A stretch of 64,000 bases of DNA, from assembly GCA_023416735.1 (NCBI GenBank), contig JAEZGX010000005.1, forward strand, positions 102,368 to 166,367, given 5' to 3'. Positions 17,289 through 26,038 of the stretch are shown here, in pieces. Position numbers and translations under genes: made by a program. Position 1 is the stretch's first letter, and each line of letters begins with the position of its first letter. This stretch comes from Verrucomicrobiota bacterium (GTDB taxonomy: Bacteria > Verrucomicrobiota > Verrucomicrobiia > Opitutales > Opitutaceae). The notes under the pieces were generated by a model. The model worked only from the letters and a program-made list of their open reading frames with translations. It had not been told where the DNA came from and did no database searches.

Positions 17289-18557
17289 TCAGCTCAAATC
17301 CCGAATCGACCCGAACTCCGGATCGAACAACCGCCGATAGGTCCGCACGATCCCGCCGTCCGTCAGCCCTGCGAGATAATCGCAAATCTGCCGCGCTTTC
17401 CCGGCGTTCGTCTTCTCCGTCTCGATCAGCTTTCCCACCCGCGGCGGCAGGATATGAATCACCCGCGCGCCTTTCTCGACGTAGTTGCACCACGCCGAGT
17501 GCCATAAATCGCACAACACTTTGCGCGCCTTGTGCTCGATCTGCTGCAACTGCGCGCTCTCGAAAATGATGTCGTTCGCCATCTTCTTGAAGAACAAGGC
17601 CTCGTCCTCCGCCTCCTTCGACACAACGAGTTCAAACCGATACCGATTCGTCTTCCCTGCCATGAAGTTCTCCCGTTCCCGCAGCCGGCATGCCGTGATG
17701 AACTTCCCGATTTTCTGCGAAAAAACGCTCTCCAGGCGATCTGCCCGAATCGCATCGAACAACGTATCCAATAATTGCTGACGCGGCGCATCGATGGGCT
17801 CGTCCGCCGCCCACTCTTCAATTCGCGCCTCGTTCAAGAATCCCGCCGTCACGCCATCGACGATGTCGTTCAACGAATACGCTGCATCGTCCGCCCAATC
17901 CATGATCTGGCATTCGATACTCTTGAACGCATTCAACTTTTCTCCGCTGCGCAGATCCGCCGGAATCTTCGCGCCGCCAAATACAAAACCGCGCTCCGCC
18001 TTCTGCGGATCGTAAAGAAAGTGATTCGCCGGCGGCTTCTTGAACTCGGAAAACAGCTTCTTGTATTTCAGCACGCCATCGAGCAACGCCCGCGTCGGCT
18101 GCATGCCGCGCACGCCGGACTCGTTCTGAATCATCGTCTCCGTTAGAAGGTGCAGCGTCTGCGCATTCCCTTCAAAGCCGCCCCACTTTATCATCAATTC
18201 CTGCAGCGTCCGCTCGCCCGAGTGCCCAAAGGGCGGATGTCCCAGGTCGTGCGCCAGGCACACCGCCTCCACCAGATCGCTGTCGATGTAGAAATCCTCC
18301 CGCAACGGCCCGCCACGCGTCTGCAGGTATCGGCAAATCGACCGACCGATCTGCGCCACTTCCATCGAATGCGTCAGCCGCGTCCGATAAAAATCATACT
18401 CGCCCGACAAAAACACCTGCGTCTTCGACTGCAGCTTCCGAAACGCATGCGCGTGGATGATCCGATCACGGTCGATCTGAAACGCATTGCGATAGTCCGT
18501 CTTGCGTTCGCCGCCATAGGTCTCGACGTCGAACTCGTTGTAGAAGCGATTCGCCAT
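17289..18557 (-). CDS. dgt: dGTP triphosphohydrolase-like protein
   Basis: A 422-residue HD-domain dNTPase. The N-terminal signature includes DRDRIIHAHAFRKLQSKTQV, FYRTRLTHSMEVAQIGRSI (His), CLAHDLGHPPFGHSGE (HD) and DWADDAAYSLNDIVDG (Asp). It hydrolyses dGTP or other dNTPs to nucleoside and triphosphate; the specificity is not readable. The length is close to the non-enterobacterial dGTPase-like class. It converges with the HD nucleotidase gene and diverges from ogt with a 35-bp gap. Confidence 0.92.
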   Translation of the reverse strand: MANRFYNEFDVETYGGERKTDYRNAFQIDRDRIIHAHAFRKLQSKTQVFLSGEYDFYRTRLTHSMEVAQIGRSICRYLQTRGGPLREDFYIDSDLVEAVCLAHDLGHPPFGHSGERTLQELMIKWGGFEGNAQTLHLLTETMIQNESGVRGMQPTRALLDGVLKYKKLFSEFKKPPANHFLYDPQKAERGFVFGGAKIPADLRSGEKLNAFKSIECQIMDWADDAAYSLNDIVDGVTAGFLNEARIEEWAADEPIDAPRQQLLDTLFDAIRADRLESVFSQKIGKFITACRLRERENFMAGKTNRYRFELVVSKEAEDEALFFKKMANDIIFESAQLQQIEHKARKVLCDLWHSAWCNYVEKGARVIHILPPRVGKLIETEKTNAGKARQICDYLAGLTDGGIVRTYRRLFDPEFGSIRDLS

Positions 18558-18592
18558 GAAATCGCTTCGACACGACTACCAAGCCGCCCACG

Positions 18593-19096
18593 ATGCAAAC
18601 CCATATGCGCCGCGTCACCTTCGACACGCCGCTCGGCCGTTGCGCCCTCTCCTGGCACGAGGCCGGCCTCACCGATTTCGAACTGCCGGAAGCGTCTCCG
18701 CGCGAGTCCGACGCGACGGCCCTTCCCACCGAAATCTCGCAACTCATCGACCGCGTTCGCCTGCATCTCTCCGGGAGCCACCCGCAGGATTTCTCCGACG
18801 TCCGTTACGACTTCTCCACCCTGGCCGACTTCAACCTCGCCGTTCTCCGCGAAACGCTCCGTATCCGCGCCGGCGCTACCACCACTTACGGCGCCATCGC
18901 CGCCGCCCTCGGCCAACCCTCCGCCGCCAGCCGGGCCGTCGGCGCCGCGCTCGGCGCCAATCGCTGGCCGCTCCTTATCCCGTGCCACCGTGTCGTCGCC
19001 GCCGATGGTCGCATGACGGGTTTCTCCGGCCCGGGCGGTATCCGCACCAAAACCCGCTTGCTCGCCCTCGAAGGCGCCCAGCTTCTTTCCGAGTAG
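18593..19096 (+). CDS. ogt: Methylated-DNA--[protein]-cysteine S-methyltransferase
   Basis: A 167-residue suicidal repair protein removing O6-alkyl groups from guanine. The active site LIPCHRVVAADGRMTGFSGPGG contains the acceptor cysteine, preceded by the helix-turn-helix region TTYGAIAAALGQPSAASRAVGAAL. An ATG at 18605 is an alternative start 4 codons in. Its TAG stop lies inside a GTAG-headed palindrome (19093-19120). Confidence 0.94.
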   Translation: MQTHMRRVTFDTPLGRCALSWHEAGLTDFELPEASPRESDATALPTEISQLIDRVRLHLSGSHPQDFSDVRYDFSTLADFNLAVLRETLRIRAGATTTYGAIAAALGQPSAASRAVGAALGANRWPLLIPCHRVVAADGRMTGFSGPGGIRTKTRLLALEGAQLLSE

Positions 19097-19120
19097 GAGC
19101 CGCCGGCTAAGCAGCCGGCG
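19093..19120. repeat. GTAG-headed GC palindrome (REP-like) at the ogt stop
   Basis: GTAG (19093-19096, containing the ogt TAG stop), then CGCCGGCT (19101-19108), loop AAGC, AGCCGGCG (19113-19120): an 8-bp perfect stem. It is not followed by a T-run, so it does not look like an intrinsic terminator. Confidence 0.6.
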
Positions 19121-19156
19121 CAGTTGTCTGATCCGCGCTTCCGTCTAGGCTTCGCC

Positions 19157-20200
19157 ATGGCTGAAACGATGCGGGCGATCGCCAAACTCCGCCCCGGCCC
19201 CGGTCTCGAACTCACGGAAGTTCCGATTCCTGCGCCGGGCATCAACGACGTCCTCATTCGAGTGCTCCGCACCTCTATCTGCGGCACCGATCTCCACATC
19301 TACAACTGGGACGACTGGGCTGCAAAAACCATCAACCCGCCCATGGTCATCGGCCACGAATTCGTCGGCGTGATCGAGGCCGTCGGCGCCAATGTTCAAG
19401 GCTACAAAGAAGGCGATCTCGTCGACGGCGAAGGCCACATTGTCTGCGGCCGGTGCCGCAACTGCCTCGCTGGCCGGCGTCATCTCTGCAAGGATACACG
19501 CGGCATCGGCGTCAACCGCGACGGCGCCTTCGCAGAATTCCTCTGCATCCCCGCCAGCAACGCCGTGCACGTCGATCCCAGCGTCCCGCTCGACGTCCTT
19601 TCCTGCTTTGACCCGCTCGGCAACGCCACGCACACCGCGCTGCAATTCGATCTGGTCGGCGAAGACGTGCTCATCACGGGCGCCGGTCCCATCGGTTGCA
19701 TGGCCGCCGCCATCGCTCGTCAGGCCGGCGCCCGCCAGGTCGTCGTCACCGATCTCAATCCCGAGCGACTCGCCCTCGCCACCACGATGGGCGCCACGCG
19801 CGTCGTCGACGTTTCACGCGAAAAAATCTCCGAGGTGCAGAAAGACGTCGGCATGAAGGAAGGCTTCGACGTCGGTCTCGAGATGTCCGGCAGCCCGCGC
19901 GCGCTGAACGACATGATCGACAACATGGCGCACGGCGGACGCATCGCGCTTCTCGGCATCATGCCCGAGCGCGCGGCCGTCGACTGGAATAAAATCATCT
20001 TCAACATGCTCACGATCCGCGGCGTCTATGGACGCGAGATGTATGAAACCTGGTATAAGATGACCGCCCTCATCCAAAGCGGCCTCGATATTTCGCCCGT
20101 CATCACCCACCGCTTCCCCTACTCCGACTTTCAACAAGCCTTCGATCTCATGCGCAGCGGCCGCTCCGGAAAAATCATCCTCGACTGGGACTCCCAGTAA
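19157..20200 (+). CDS. tdh: L-threonine 3-dehydrogenase
   Basis: A 347-residue zinc-dependent medium-chain dehydrogenase that oxidises threonine to 2-amino-3-ketobutyrate. The catalytic zinc region TSICGTDLHIYNWDDWA, the GHEFVG motif, the structural zinc cysteines CGRCRNCLAGRRHLC and the nucleotide-binding VLITGAGPIGCMAAAIA are all present. CGTDLHIYNWD is characteristic of Tdh among MDR enzymes. I chose ATG 19157; an upstream TTG at 19124 would run into the palindrome region. The usual partner kbl is not next to it. Confidence 0.93.
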   Translation: MAETMRAIAKLRPGPGLELTEVPIPAPGINDVLIRVLRTSICGTDLHIYNWDDWAAKTINPPMVIGHEFVGVIEAVGANVQGYKEGDLVDGEGHIVCGRCRNCLAGRRHLCKDTRGIGVNRDGAFAEFLCIPASNAVHVDPSVPLDVLSCFDPLGNATHTALQFDLVGEDVLITGAGPIGCMAAAIARQAGARQVVVTDLNPERLALATTMGATRVVDVSREKISEVQKDVGMKEGFDVGLEMSGSPRALNDMIDNMAHGGRIALLGIMPERAAVDWNKIIFNMLTIRGVYGREMYETWYKMTALIQSGLDISPVITHRFPYSDFQQAFDLMRSGRSGKIILDWDSQ

Positions 20201-20238
20201 CGCGCGTCCAAAACCTGCAGCCGGTTCGCCACCGCAAC

Positions 20239-23109
20239 TCACCTCCGCCCCGCGCGACTGTTCCGCGGCGCCGCCAGAATCAACCGCACCGCATCCAGCC
20301 GGAGTTGCGCCGCCGCGATTCCCGCACGGGTCCGTTCCAATTGCTCGCGCGCCAACGCCACCTCTTCCGGTCGCACATGGTCATTCACCCGCCGCAGATG
20401 CTCGAGTCGCGTTAACTCCGCCTCCAACGCCGTGCCCGCGCGTTCCAGGGCCGCTTCGCGCAAGGGCCGCGCTCGCGCTTCCGCCAACTCCTCCGCCGTC
20501 TCGGCCAAGTCTTTCACGCGCCTCGCCTCGAAACCTGGCTGCTCCAGAAAACGATGAATATCCGCATCCGTCGCCAGCGCCGCAAAATCCGCGGACGGAT
20601 ACTCTTCCGTGACATCTTCTCCCGCGAGATCGACCACCACGCGCACCGGCGTCGGCGCGAGAAATTGATCGATGTGCCAGCGGCTCTCCGCCACCGGTTC
20701 CAACACAAACACCGCTTCCAACATCAATCCCGGCTTCTCCGCCAGCATCGTCACAAACGCCGTCGTCCCGCTCGGCGATCCAATCAGCAAATCCATCGCG
20801 TCCTGCACCAGCGAATGATCTGCCGTCAGTAGTCGAATGTCCTCGCGCGCGATCGCTCGCCGCCGGTCGAACGTCGCCAGCATGCCGTCCGCCGGAATGG
20901 ACGGAAATCCTTCAATGAAAGCATGGCTCGGATCCAGGAACACGTCGCCTTCCTCATACTCGCGCATCCGCACCCCGAAATGATCCAACAATGCCAGCAG
21001 AAACTCCCGCAGCGACCGGTCCGCATCCGCCGCCTTCACGCGCGCAATCGTTTTCTCCGCGACAGCTGGATCGAACGAATTCAACTCCAACAATCGATCG
21101 CGGCCTTTCTTCAGCTTCTCATCCAGCGCGCGACGAAACACCAGCGTCTCCTCCACCAACGCTTTCAGCTCCCGCCGTGCCGCCGACGGTTCGCCACGTC
21201 CATACTCCTGCGCCAAGGCCAGCAATCGCTCCCTGAACTTCTCGAGGTATTCGTTGCCCCCGTGCAGCGGGCGCTCGAACGCGTCCAACCCGCGATGATA
21301 CCACTCGACCACGCACTCCTCCGCGCTGCCGGTCACATACGGCACATGAATCCGAATCGTCTGCGTCTGCCCGATTCGATCGAGTCGTCCGATCCGCTGT
21401 TCCAGCAGCCCCGGATTCAACGGCAAATCGAATAACACGAGATGATGCGCGAATTGAAAATTGCGCCCTTCACTCCCGATCTCCGAGCAGATCAACAGCT
21501 GCGCACCGTCGCCCTCCGCGAACCACGCCGCATTCCGATCGCGTTGCACCAGCGGCAATCCTTCGTGAAACAAACCCACCTTCACGCTGCTCTTTTCCTG
21601 AATCGCCGCCGCGATCGCCGCGACTTTCCGCTGCGTCTTGCAGATCAGCAAAACCTTCTCCGGCTTCTGCTCCTTCAAAAACTCCACGAGCCAGTCGATG
21701 CGCGGATCGTCCTTGAACGAATAGCGAATCTCCGCCTCCGCGTCCGTTTCCTCCGCGTGCAGCTCACGCGCGATTCGCGCCAATAAAGTCAGATTGTGAT
21801 CTTCGATCGGCACCGGACAAAACCGCCTCCCCGGAAATCCCGTCATCGCCGCCCGCGTGTTACGAAACATCACTCGCCCCGTGCCATGCTGATCCAACAA
21901 GGTCCGCAGCAACGCAACCCTCGCGCCCGGCCGCCCTGCGTCCATCGCCGCCAATCCTTTCGCCAATCCTTCTGGATCCTTGTCGAAGATCCGTGAAAGC
22001 GCCGCGCGTTCGTCCGCGCCCAGCGGCTTCTTCCCCACGATTTTGTCCGCGATCTCGGCCACTTGCGTGAATCGCGCCATGTCCGCACGAAAGGCTTCGA
22101 GATCGCTGTAACGCGCGGGATCCAGCAACCGCAGCCGCGCGAAATGTCCTTCCACTCCCAATTGCATCGGCGTCGCCGTGAGCAACAACAGTCCCGGCGT
22201 GCGTTGCGAGAGTTGCTCGACGAGCGCGTATTCCGGACTCGCGCGTTCCGGCTTCCACTCCAGGTGATGCGCTTCATCCACCACCACCATATCCCAGCCC
22301 GCCTCCACCGCTTGCGCGGCGCGCCGTTCATTCCCCGCCAGAAACCCGACGCTGCACAACACGAGTTGCGCCGCGAGAAACGGATTTTCTCCCGGATCGC
22401 TCTGCTCGACCGCCAAGCAGCGCGCCTCGTCGTAAATCCCAAACCACAAATTGAAACGCCTCAGCAGTTCTACGAACCACTGGTGCACCAAAGTCTCCGG
22501 CACGAGCACCAGCGCCCGGCGAACTTTTCCCACCACCAGCAGGCGCTGCAGAATCAGGCACGCTTCGATCGTCTTGCCCAAGCCCACTTCGTCCGCGAGC
22601 AGCACGCGCGGAATCTGCCGCCGCGCCACTTCATCCAAGATGTAGAACTGATGCGGAATCAGATCCACGCGCCCGCCTAAAAATCCGCGCACGTCCGATT
22701 GCAGCAGCCTCGCCTGCATCTCCAGCGTTCGGCATCGCAACTCGAACGTCTCGCTCGGCTCCACCTGCCCCGCCAGCAACCGCTCCGCCGGCGTGCTCAC
22801 TTGCGTCGCGTCCGACACGTCAGCTTCGCGGACGCGTTTGCCCGCGCTCACATAAGTCACCACGCCCTCCGCCTCCTCGACCAATTCCACCACCATCGCC
22901 GCACCGCCGTGGGTCTTGATCGTCTCGCCCGCGCGAAACACCACGCGTTTCAACACCGGTGTCCCCAGCGCATACAAACGCTTTTCGCCCGTCGCCGGGA
23001 AATTCACCGCGATCCGCTTCGCCGCCCGATCGACTTCCGTTACGACGCCCAGGCCGAGCTCGGGCTCGCGTTCGCTCATGCAGCGCTGACCAACCACTTC
23101 AAGTGCCAT
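20239..23109 (-). CDS. rapA: RapA-type SNF2/SWI2 RNA polymerase-associated helicase
   Basis: A 956-residue ATPase that in E. coli binds RNA polymerase and helps it recycle. An N-terminal beta-rich region (1-110) precedes the SNF2 motor: HQFYILDEVARR, Walker A LADEVGLGKTIEACL (near 170), DEAHHLEW, LTATPMQLG, and the C-terminal lobe with ICSEIGSEGRNFQFAHH, LFDLPLNPGLLEQRIGRLDRIGQ. The length and the HLEW/GRNFQFA forms match RapA closely (E. coli 968). The last 350 residues are the RapA-specific region, rich in alanine, arginine and leucine. It diverges from the SET-domain gene. Confidence 0.92.
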   Translation of the reverse strand: MALEVVGQRCMSEREPELGLGVVTEVDRAAKRIAVNFPATGEKRLYALGTPVLKRVVFRAGETIKTHGGAAMVVELVEEAEGVVTYVSAGKRVREADVSDATQVSTPAERLLAGQVEPSETFELRCRTLEMQARLLQSDVRGFLGGRVDLIPHQFYILDEVARRQIPRVLLADEVGLGKTIEACLILQRLLVVGKVRRALVLVPETLVHQWFVELLRRFNLWFGIYDEARCLAVEQSDPGENPFLAAQLVLCSVGFLAGNERRAAQAVEAGWDMVVVDEAHHLEWKPERASPEYALVEQLSQRTPGLLLLTATPMQLGVEGHFARLRLLDPARYSDLEAFRADMARFTQVAEIADKIVGKKPLGADERAALSRIFDKDPEGLAKGLAAMDAGRPGARVALLRTLLDQHGTGRVMFRNTRAAMTGFPGRRFCPVPIEDHNLTLLARIARELHAEETDAEAEIRYSFKDDPRIDWLVEFLKEQKPEKVLLICKTQRKVAAIAAAIQEKSSVKVGLFHEGLPLVQRDRNAAWFAEGDGAQLLICSEIGSEGRNFQFAHHLVLFDLPLNPGLLEQRIGRLDRIGQTQTIRIHVPYVTGSAEECVVEWYHRGLDAFERPLHGGNEYLEKFRERLLALAQEYGRGEPSAARRELKALVEETLVFRRALDEKLKKGRDRLLELNSFDPAVAEKTIARVKAADADRSLREFLLALLDHFGVRMREYEEGDVFLDPSHAFIEGFPSIPADGMLATFDRRRAIAREDIRLLTADHSLVQDAMDLLIGSPSGTTAFVTMLAEKPGLMLEAVFVLEPVAESRWHIDQFLAPTPVRVVVDLAGEDVTEEYPSADFAALATDADIHRFLEQPGFEARRVKDLAETAEELAEARARPLREAALERAGTALEAELTRLEHLRRVNDHVRPEEVALAREQLERTRAGIAAAQLRLDAVRLILAAPRNSRAGRR

Positions 23110-23218
23110 GCCCGCATCACGCTCAAGCTCCGCGACGTTTCAAGCGCATCCCTCCACTTCGACTCCATCATCCCGCAGTTGCCAATCGCGCCGCTCCGTT
23201 TAGCGAATTCGTTTCCTC

Positions 23219-23722
23219 GTGCCAAATCCTCCTCGTCCGAAATCTCCCTGGTTCATCGTTCGTCGTTCCTCCATTCACGGCCGCGGCGCTTATGCCCGCG
23301 TCGATATCCCCGAGGGCACCCGTATCATCGAATACATCGGCGAGAAGATCACCAAAGCCGAATCGCACCGCCGCGAACAAAAACGTCTCGCCCGTCTCAA
23401 GGCCGGTGGCGATGGCTGCGTTTACGTCTGGGATTTGAACTCACGCCACGACATCGACGGTCGCCAGGCTCGCAACATCGCTCGCCTCATCAATCACTCC
23501 TGCGCGCCCAACTGCCGCGCCGAAACCATTCGCGGTCGCGTGTGGATTATCGCCGATCGCGACATCGCACGCGGCGAAGAACTCTCCTACGACTACGGCT
23601 TCCCGTTTTCCGAGTGGAAAAACCATCCGTGTCGCTGCGGCACCCCCGATTGCGTCGGCTTCATCGTTAACAAAGCCCAACGCTGGCGCGTCCGCCGCAT
23701 TCTCGGCGAGCGTCGCGCCTGA
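23219..23722 (+). CDS. SET-domain protein (putative protein lysine methyltransferase)
   Basis: A 167-residue protein that is almost entirely a SET domain. Visible motifs are SSIHGRGAYARVDIPEGT, IEYIGEKI, the SAM/knot signature NIARLINHSCAPNCRAE (NHSC), GEELSYDYGF, and a post-SET cysteine cluster CRCGTPDC. It has no signal peptide. Bacterial SET proteins of this type are common in Verrucomicrobia and Chlamydiae; the substrate here is unknown. The start is GTG 23219; no earlier ATG fits. It is divergent from rapA with a 109-bp gap, so the two may share a promoter region. Confidence 0.9.
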   Translation: MPNPPRPKSPWFIVRRSSIHGRGAYARVDIPEGTRIIEYIGEKITKAESHRREQKRLARLKAGGDGCVYVWDLNSRHDIDGRQARNIARLINHSCAPNCRAETIRGRVWIIADRDIARGEELSYDYGFPFSEWKNHPCRCGTPDCVGFIVNKAQRWRVRRILGERRA

Positions 23723-23730
23723 CCTGCTCG

Positions 23731-23910
23731 TCACCGCGAACGTTCGATCAAGTCCCGACACTCCTCCGGTCGATTCACACGTAATCGCAACGTTCGTCCG
23801 CGCAGCCGCACCTCCACCACCTCGCCGGCAAGCTGCGCTTCCACCGACGCGTCCAAGGGAAATTCCCGATCGCGCACCACGCGATGCTCCACGATCGCAC
23901 CGGGCCTCAC
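23731..23910 (-). CDS. Possible small protein of 59 residues
   Basis: A GTG-initiated frame with an in-frame stop two codons upstream, so the length is well bounded. The peptide begins MRPGAIVEHRVVRDREF (GTG read as Met), continues with alternating charged and valine/leucine residues (EVVEVRLRGRTLRLRVN) and ends ECRDLIERSR. The pattern suggests a small beta-strand-rich domain. It converges with the SET gene 8 bp away. No family recognised. It occupies most of the otherwise empty 348-bp gap 23723-24070; the rest (23911-24070) shows nothing clear. Confidence 0.4.
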   Translation of the reverse strand: MRPGAIVEHRVVRDREFPLDASVEAQLAGEVVEVRLRGRTLRLRVNRPEECRDLIERSR

Positions 23911-24103
23911 GCTCTACATCGGCCGCTCAGCTTCGTTTCGAATGAGCGCATGCGTTCCATAGTCTGCGCACCGCGTATCCGGTTCCTCACGACGCCGCGC
24001 CGCTAACCGTCATCCCGAACGCAGTTCGCGGCTAAATGTCGGGCTTCCGGCCGGTTGACCCTTCTCCGGGATGCGTTATGCGAGCCTTGCTTTCGTTTTC
24101 CCC

Positions 24104-24508
24104 ATGCCCTTCCCGCGCGATCTTTCCGCCCTCGGCCCGTTGTTCGTTCGCATTCCGGTCGGCGTCCACCTGATCCATGGCACGCAGGACAACGTTTTCT
24201 CGTGGACCCGCATGCTCGAGTTTCGCGACTTCCTTGGACAACACGGTTTTCCCTTCCCGCTCGTCTGCGCCGTCGTATCGGTCGCAGCCCAATTCATCGC
24301 CGGTCTTCTCTTCATCGTCGGCTATCGCACGCGCGAAGCCGCGACGTTGATGACGCTCAACTTCCTCATCGCCATCTTCGGTGTTCATGTCGCGCACGGA
24401 CATTCCTACGCTGCCACTTTCCCCGCGATCTTCATGCTCGCCGCTTCGCTCAGCCTCCTGTTCAGCGGTCCCGGCGCGCTCGCCATCGACCGCCCGCGCG
24501 CCCGCTGA
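24104..24508 (+). CDS. DoxX-family membrane protein
   Basis: A 134-residue protein with four predicted membrane helices: LFVRIPVGVHLIHG, LVCAVVSVAAQFIAGLLFIVG, AATLMTLNFLIAIFGVHVAH and a C-terminal AIFMLAASLSLLFSG. The pattern FLGQHGFPFP before helix two and the YRTREAA turn are typical of DoxX/SURF4-like proteins. Function in bacteria is poorly defined (thiosulfate oxidation, redox stress). ATG 24071 (11 more residues) is an alternative start. Confidence 0.78.
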   Translation: MPFPRDLSALGPLFVRIPVGVHLIHGTQDNVFSWTRMLEFRDFLGQHGFPFPLVCAVVSVAAQFIAGLLFIVGYRTREAATLMTLNFLIAIFGVHVAHGHSYAATFPAIFMLAASLSLLFSGPGALAIDRPRAR

Positions 24509-24581
24509 CGCGAGCTATCACACCGATCCACCAGCCATGGTGGGCCGATGTCCGTCCGGGCTCCCGTCGTTCGTCGGAATC

Positions 24582-24728
24582 ATGCAGCACGCCGCATCAT
24601 CAACGTTCCTGACACAACGTTGTCGCGGCCGCTGTTATCGTTCCACCGTGATCACCGTCGTCATTCTTCTCGCCGCGCTCGCCTGCCTCGTCGTGCTCGA
24701 TGCAGGCAGCGCAGACCGTAACGACTGA
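24582..24728 (+). CDS. Possible single-helix membrane peptide
   Basis: A 48-codon frame whose last part, starting near GTG 24648, reads VITVVILLAALACLVVLD, a clear membrane helix, followed by a short polar tail. It fills the 235-bp space between the DoxX gene and the convergent aminotransferase gene. The N-terminal part (arginine- and cysteine-rich) is not convincing and a start at 24648 (26 residues) is as likely. No homolog is known to me. Confidence 0.25.
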   Translation: MQHAASSTFLTQRCRGRCYRSTVITVVILLAALACLVVLDAGSADRND

Positions 24729-24743
24729 CGAAGAAACGGCGGC

Positions 24744-25937
24744 TTACTTCTTCAACGTCGCGCAGAAGCGCGCCAGCCGCTCGATACCCTTCCGGATGAT
24801 TTCGTCGCTCGTCGCGTAGCTCAGGCGCAGATAACCTTCCGCACCGAACGCGCTGCCCGGCACCGCCGCGACTTTTTCCTGTTCGAGCAGGCGGGTGCAG
24901 AAATCGGTGTCCTTCAACCCAAAGCTCGAGATGTTCGGAAAAAGATAAAAGGCCCCTTCGGCCAGCAAACACGTCACGCCTGGAATCTTGTTCAACTCCG
25001 CGTGCAAGAACTTCCGCCGACGATCGAAGGCCACCATCATCGTCTGCAACGCCGCGGCCGTCTTTTCCTTCTCCTTCAACGCCGCCAGCGCGCCGTATTG
25101 CCCGAAGGTCGTCACATTCGAACTCATCTGGCTCTGCAACTCCGAGATCGCTTTCGCGATCGGCAGCGGCGCCACGGTCGTGCCGATGCGCCAGCCGGTC
25201 ATCGCATAGGTCTTCGAGAAACCCGCGACCGTGATCGTTCGCGCCTTCGCCTCTTCACTCAGCGTCGCCACGCAGGTCGGCTTCGCACCGTCATACACGA
25301 GATGCTCATACATCTCGTCCGAAAGGATGTAGAGGTTGTGTTTCACCGCGACGGCGACGATCGCCTCCAGCTCCGCCCGACTGTAAACCGCGCCCGTCGG
25401 ATTCGAGGGCGAATTAAGAATCAGGAGCTTCGTCTTCGGCGTGATCGCGCCTTCGAGCATGGCCGGTGTCAGACGAAAACCCGTCTTGTCGTCCGCGAGC
25501 ACGAACTTCGGCGTCGCGCCGGCGAGCTTCACCATTTCCGGATAACTCACCCAATAGGGCGCCGGCACGATCACCTCGTCGCCTGGCGAACAGGTCGCAA
25601 GCACCCCGAGGTAGCAGTTGAACTTTCCACCCGGCGAAACGATCACCTGCTCCGGCGTGATCGTGAAATTATACTCGGCCGCATAGCGTTCGACGATCGC
25701 CTTGCGCAACTCGATGATGCCGGGCGTCGGCGCATACTTCGTCTTCCCCGCCTTCAACGCCGCAATCGCGGCTTCCTTGATGTGCTCCGGCGTATCGAAA
25801 TCCGGCTCCCCCGCCGCGAACCCGCACACATCCTCTCCCGCGGCCTGCAACGCTTTCGCTTTCGCATCGATCGCTAGGGTCGGCGACGGCGCGACATTAC
25901 GGGCCCAAAGAGACAACGGCAGAGGTGAGGTGGACAT
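24744..25937 (-). CDS. Class I aminotransferase (aspartate aminotransferase-like)
   Basis: A 397-residue PLP enzyme of the aspartate aminotransferase I-beta type. CGFAAGEPDFDTPEHIKEA marks the N-terminus; NSPSNPTGAVYSRAEL, LSDEMYEHLVYDG and the PLP lysine in VAGFSKTYAMTGWRIG are clear. It probably transaminates aspartate and possibly prephenate or other keto acids. I chose ATG 25937 (MSTSPLPLSLWARN). A terminator-like hairpin lies 20 nt upstream of the start, which more likely ends the preceding gene than regulates this one. Confidence 0.9.
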   Translation of the reverse strand: MSTSPLPLSLWARNVAPSPTLAIDAKAKALQAAGEDVCGFAAGEPDFDTPEHIKEAAIAALKAGKTKYAPTPGIIELRKAIVERYAAEYNFTITPEQVIVSPGGKFNCYLGVLATCSPGDEVIVPAPYWVSYPEMVKLAGATPKFVLADDKTGFRLTPAMLEGAITPKTKLLILNSPSNPTGAVYSRAELEAIVAVAVKHNLYILSDEMYEHLVYDGAKPTCVATLSEEAKARTITVAGFSKTYAMTGWRIGTTVAPLPIAKAISELQSQMSSNVTTFGQYGALAALKEKEKTAAALQTMMVAFDRRRKFLHAELNKIPGVTCLLAEGAFYLFPNISSFGLKDTDFCTRLLEQEKVAAVPGSAFGAEGYLRLSYATSDEIIRKGIERLARFCATLKK

Positions 25938-25956
25938 GAGCGTGAAATGCCCGCCT

Positions 25957-25993
25957 AAAAACAAAACGCGCCGGGCAAATGCAAGCCCGGCGC
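25957..25993 (-). terminator. Intrinsic terminator after the ribbon-helix-helix gene
   Basis: On the minus strand GCGCCGGGC (25993-25985) pairs with GCCCGGCGC (25976-25968) around an 8-nt loop, followed by GTTTTGTTTTT. It lies 45 nt after the stop of the gene at 26039 and 20 nt before the aminotransferase start. Confidence 0.8.
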
Positions 25994-26038
25994 CTGTCAG
26001 TCCAACGCAAGTTCGCGGTCACCACGACCGCACTGCGC

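Noticed and set aside
25957..25993. Hairpin before the aminotransferase gene as a second attenuator
   Set aside because: It follows a same-strand gene by 45 nt and no leader frame or competing pairing is seen; an ordinary terminator is the simpler reading.
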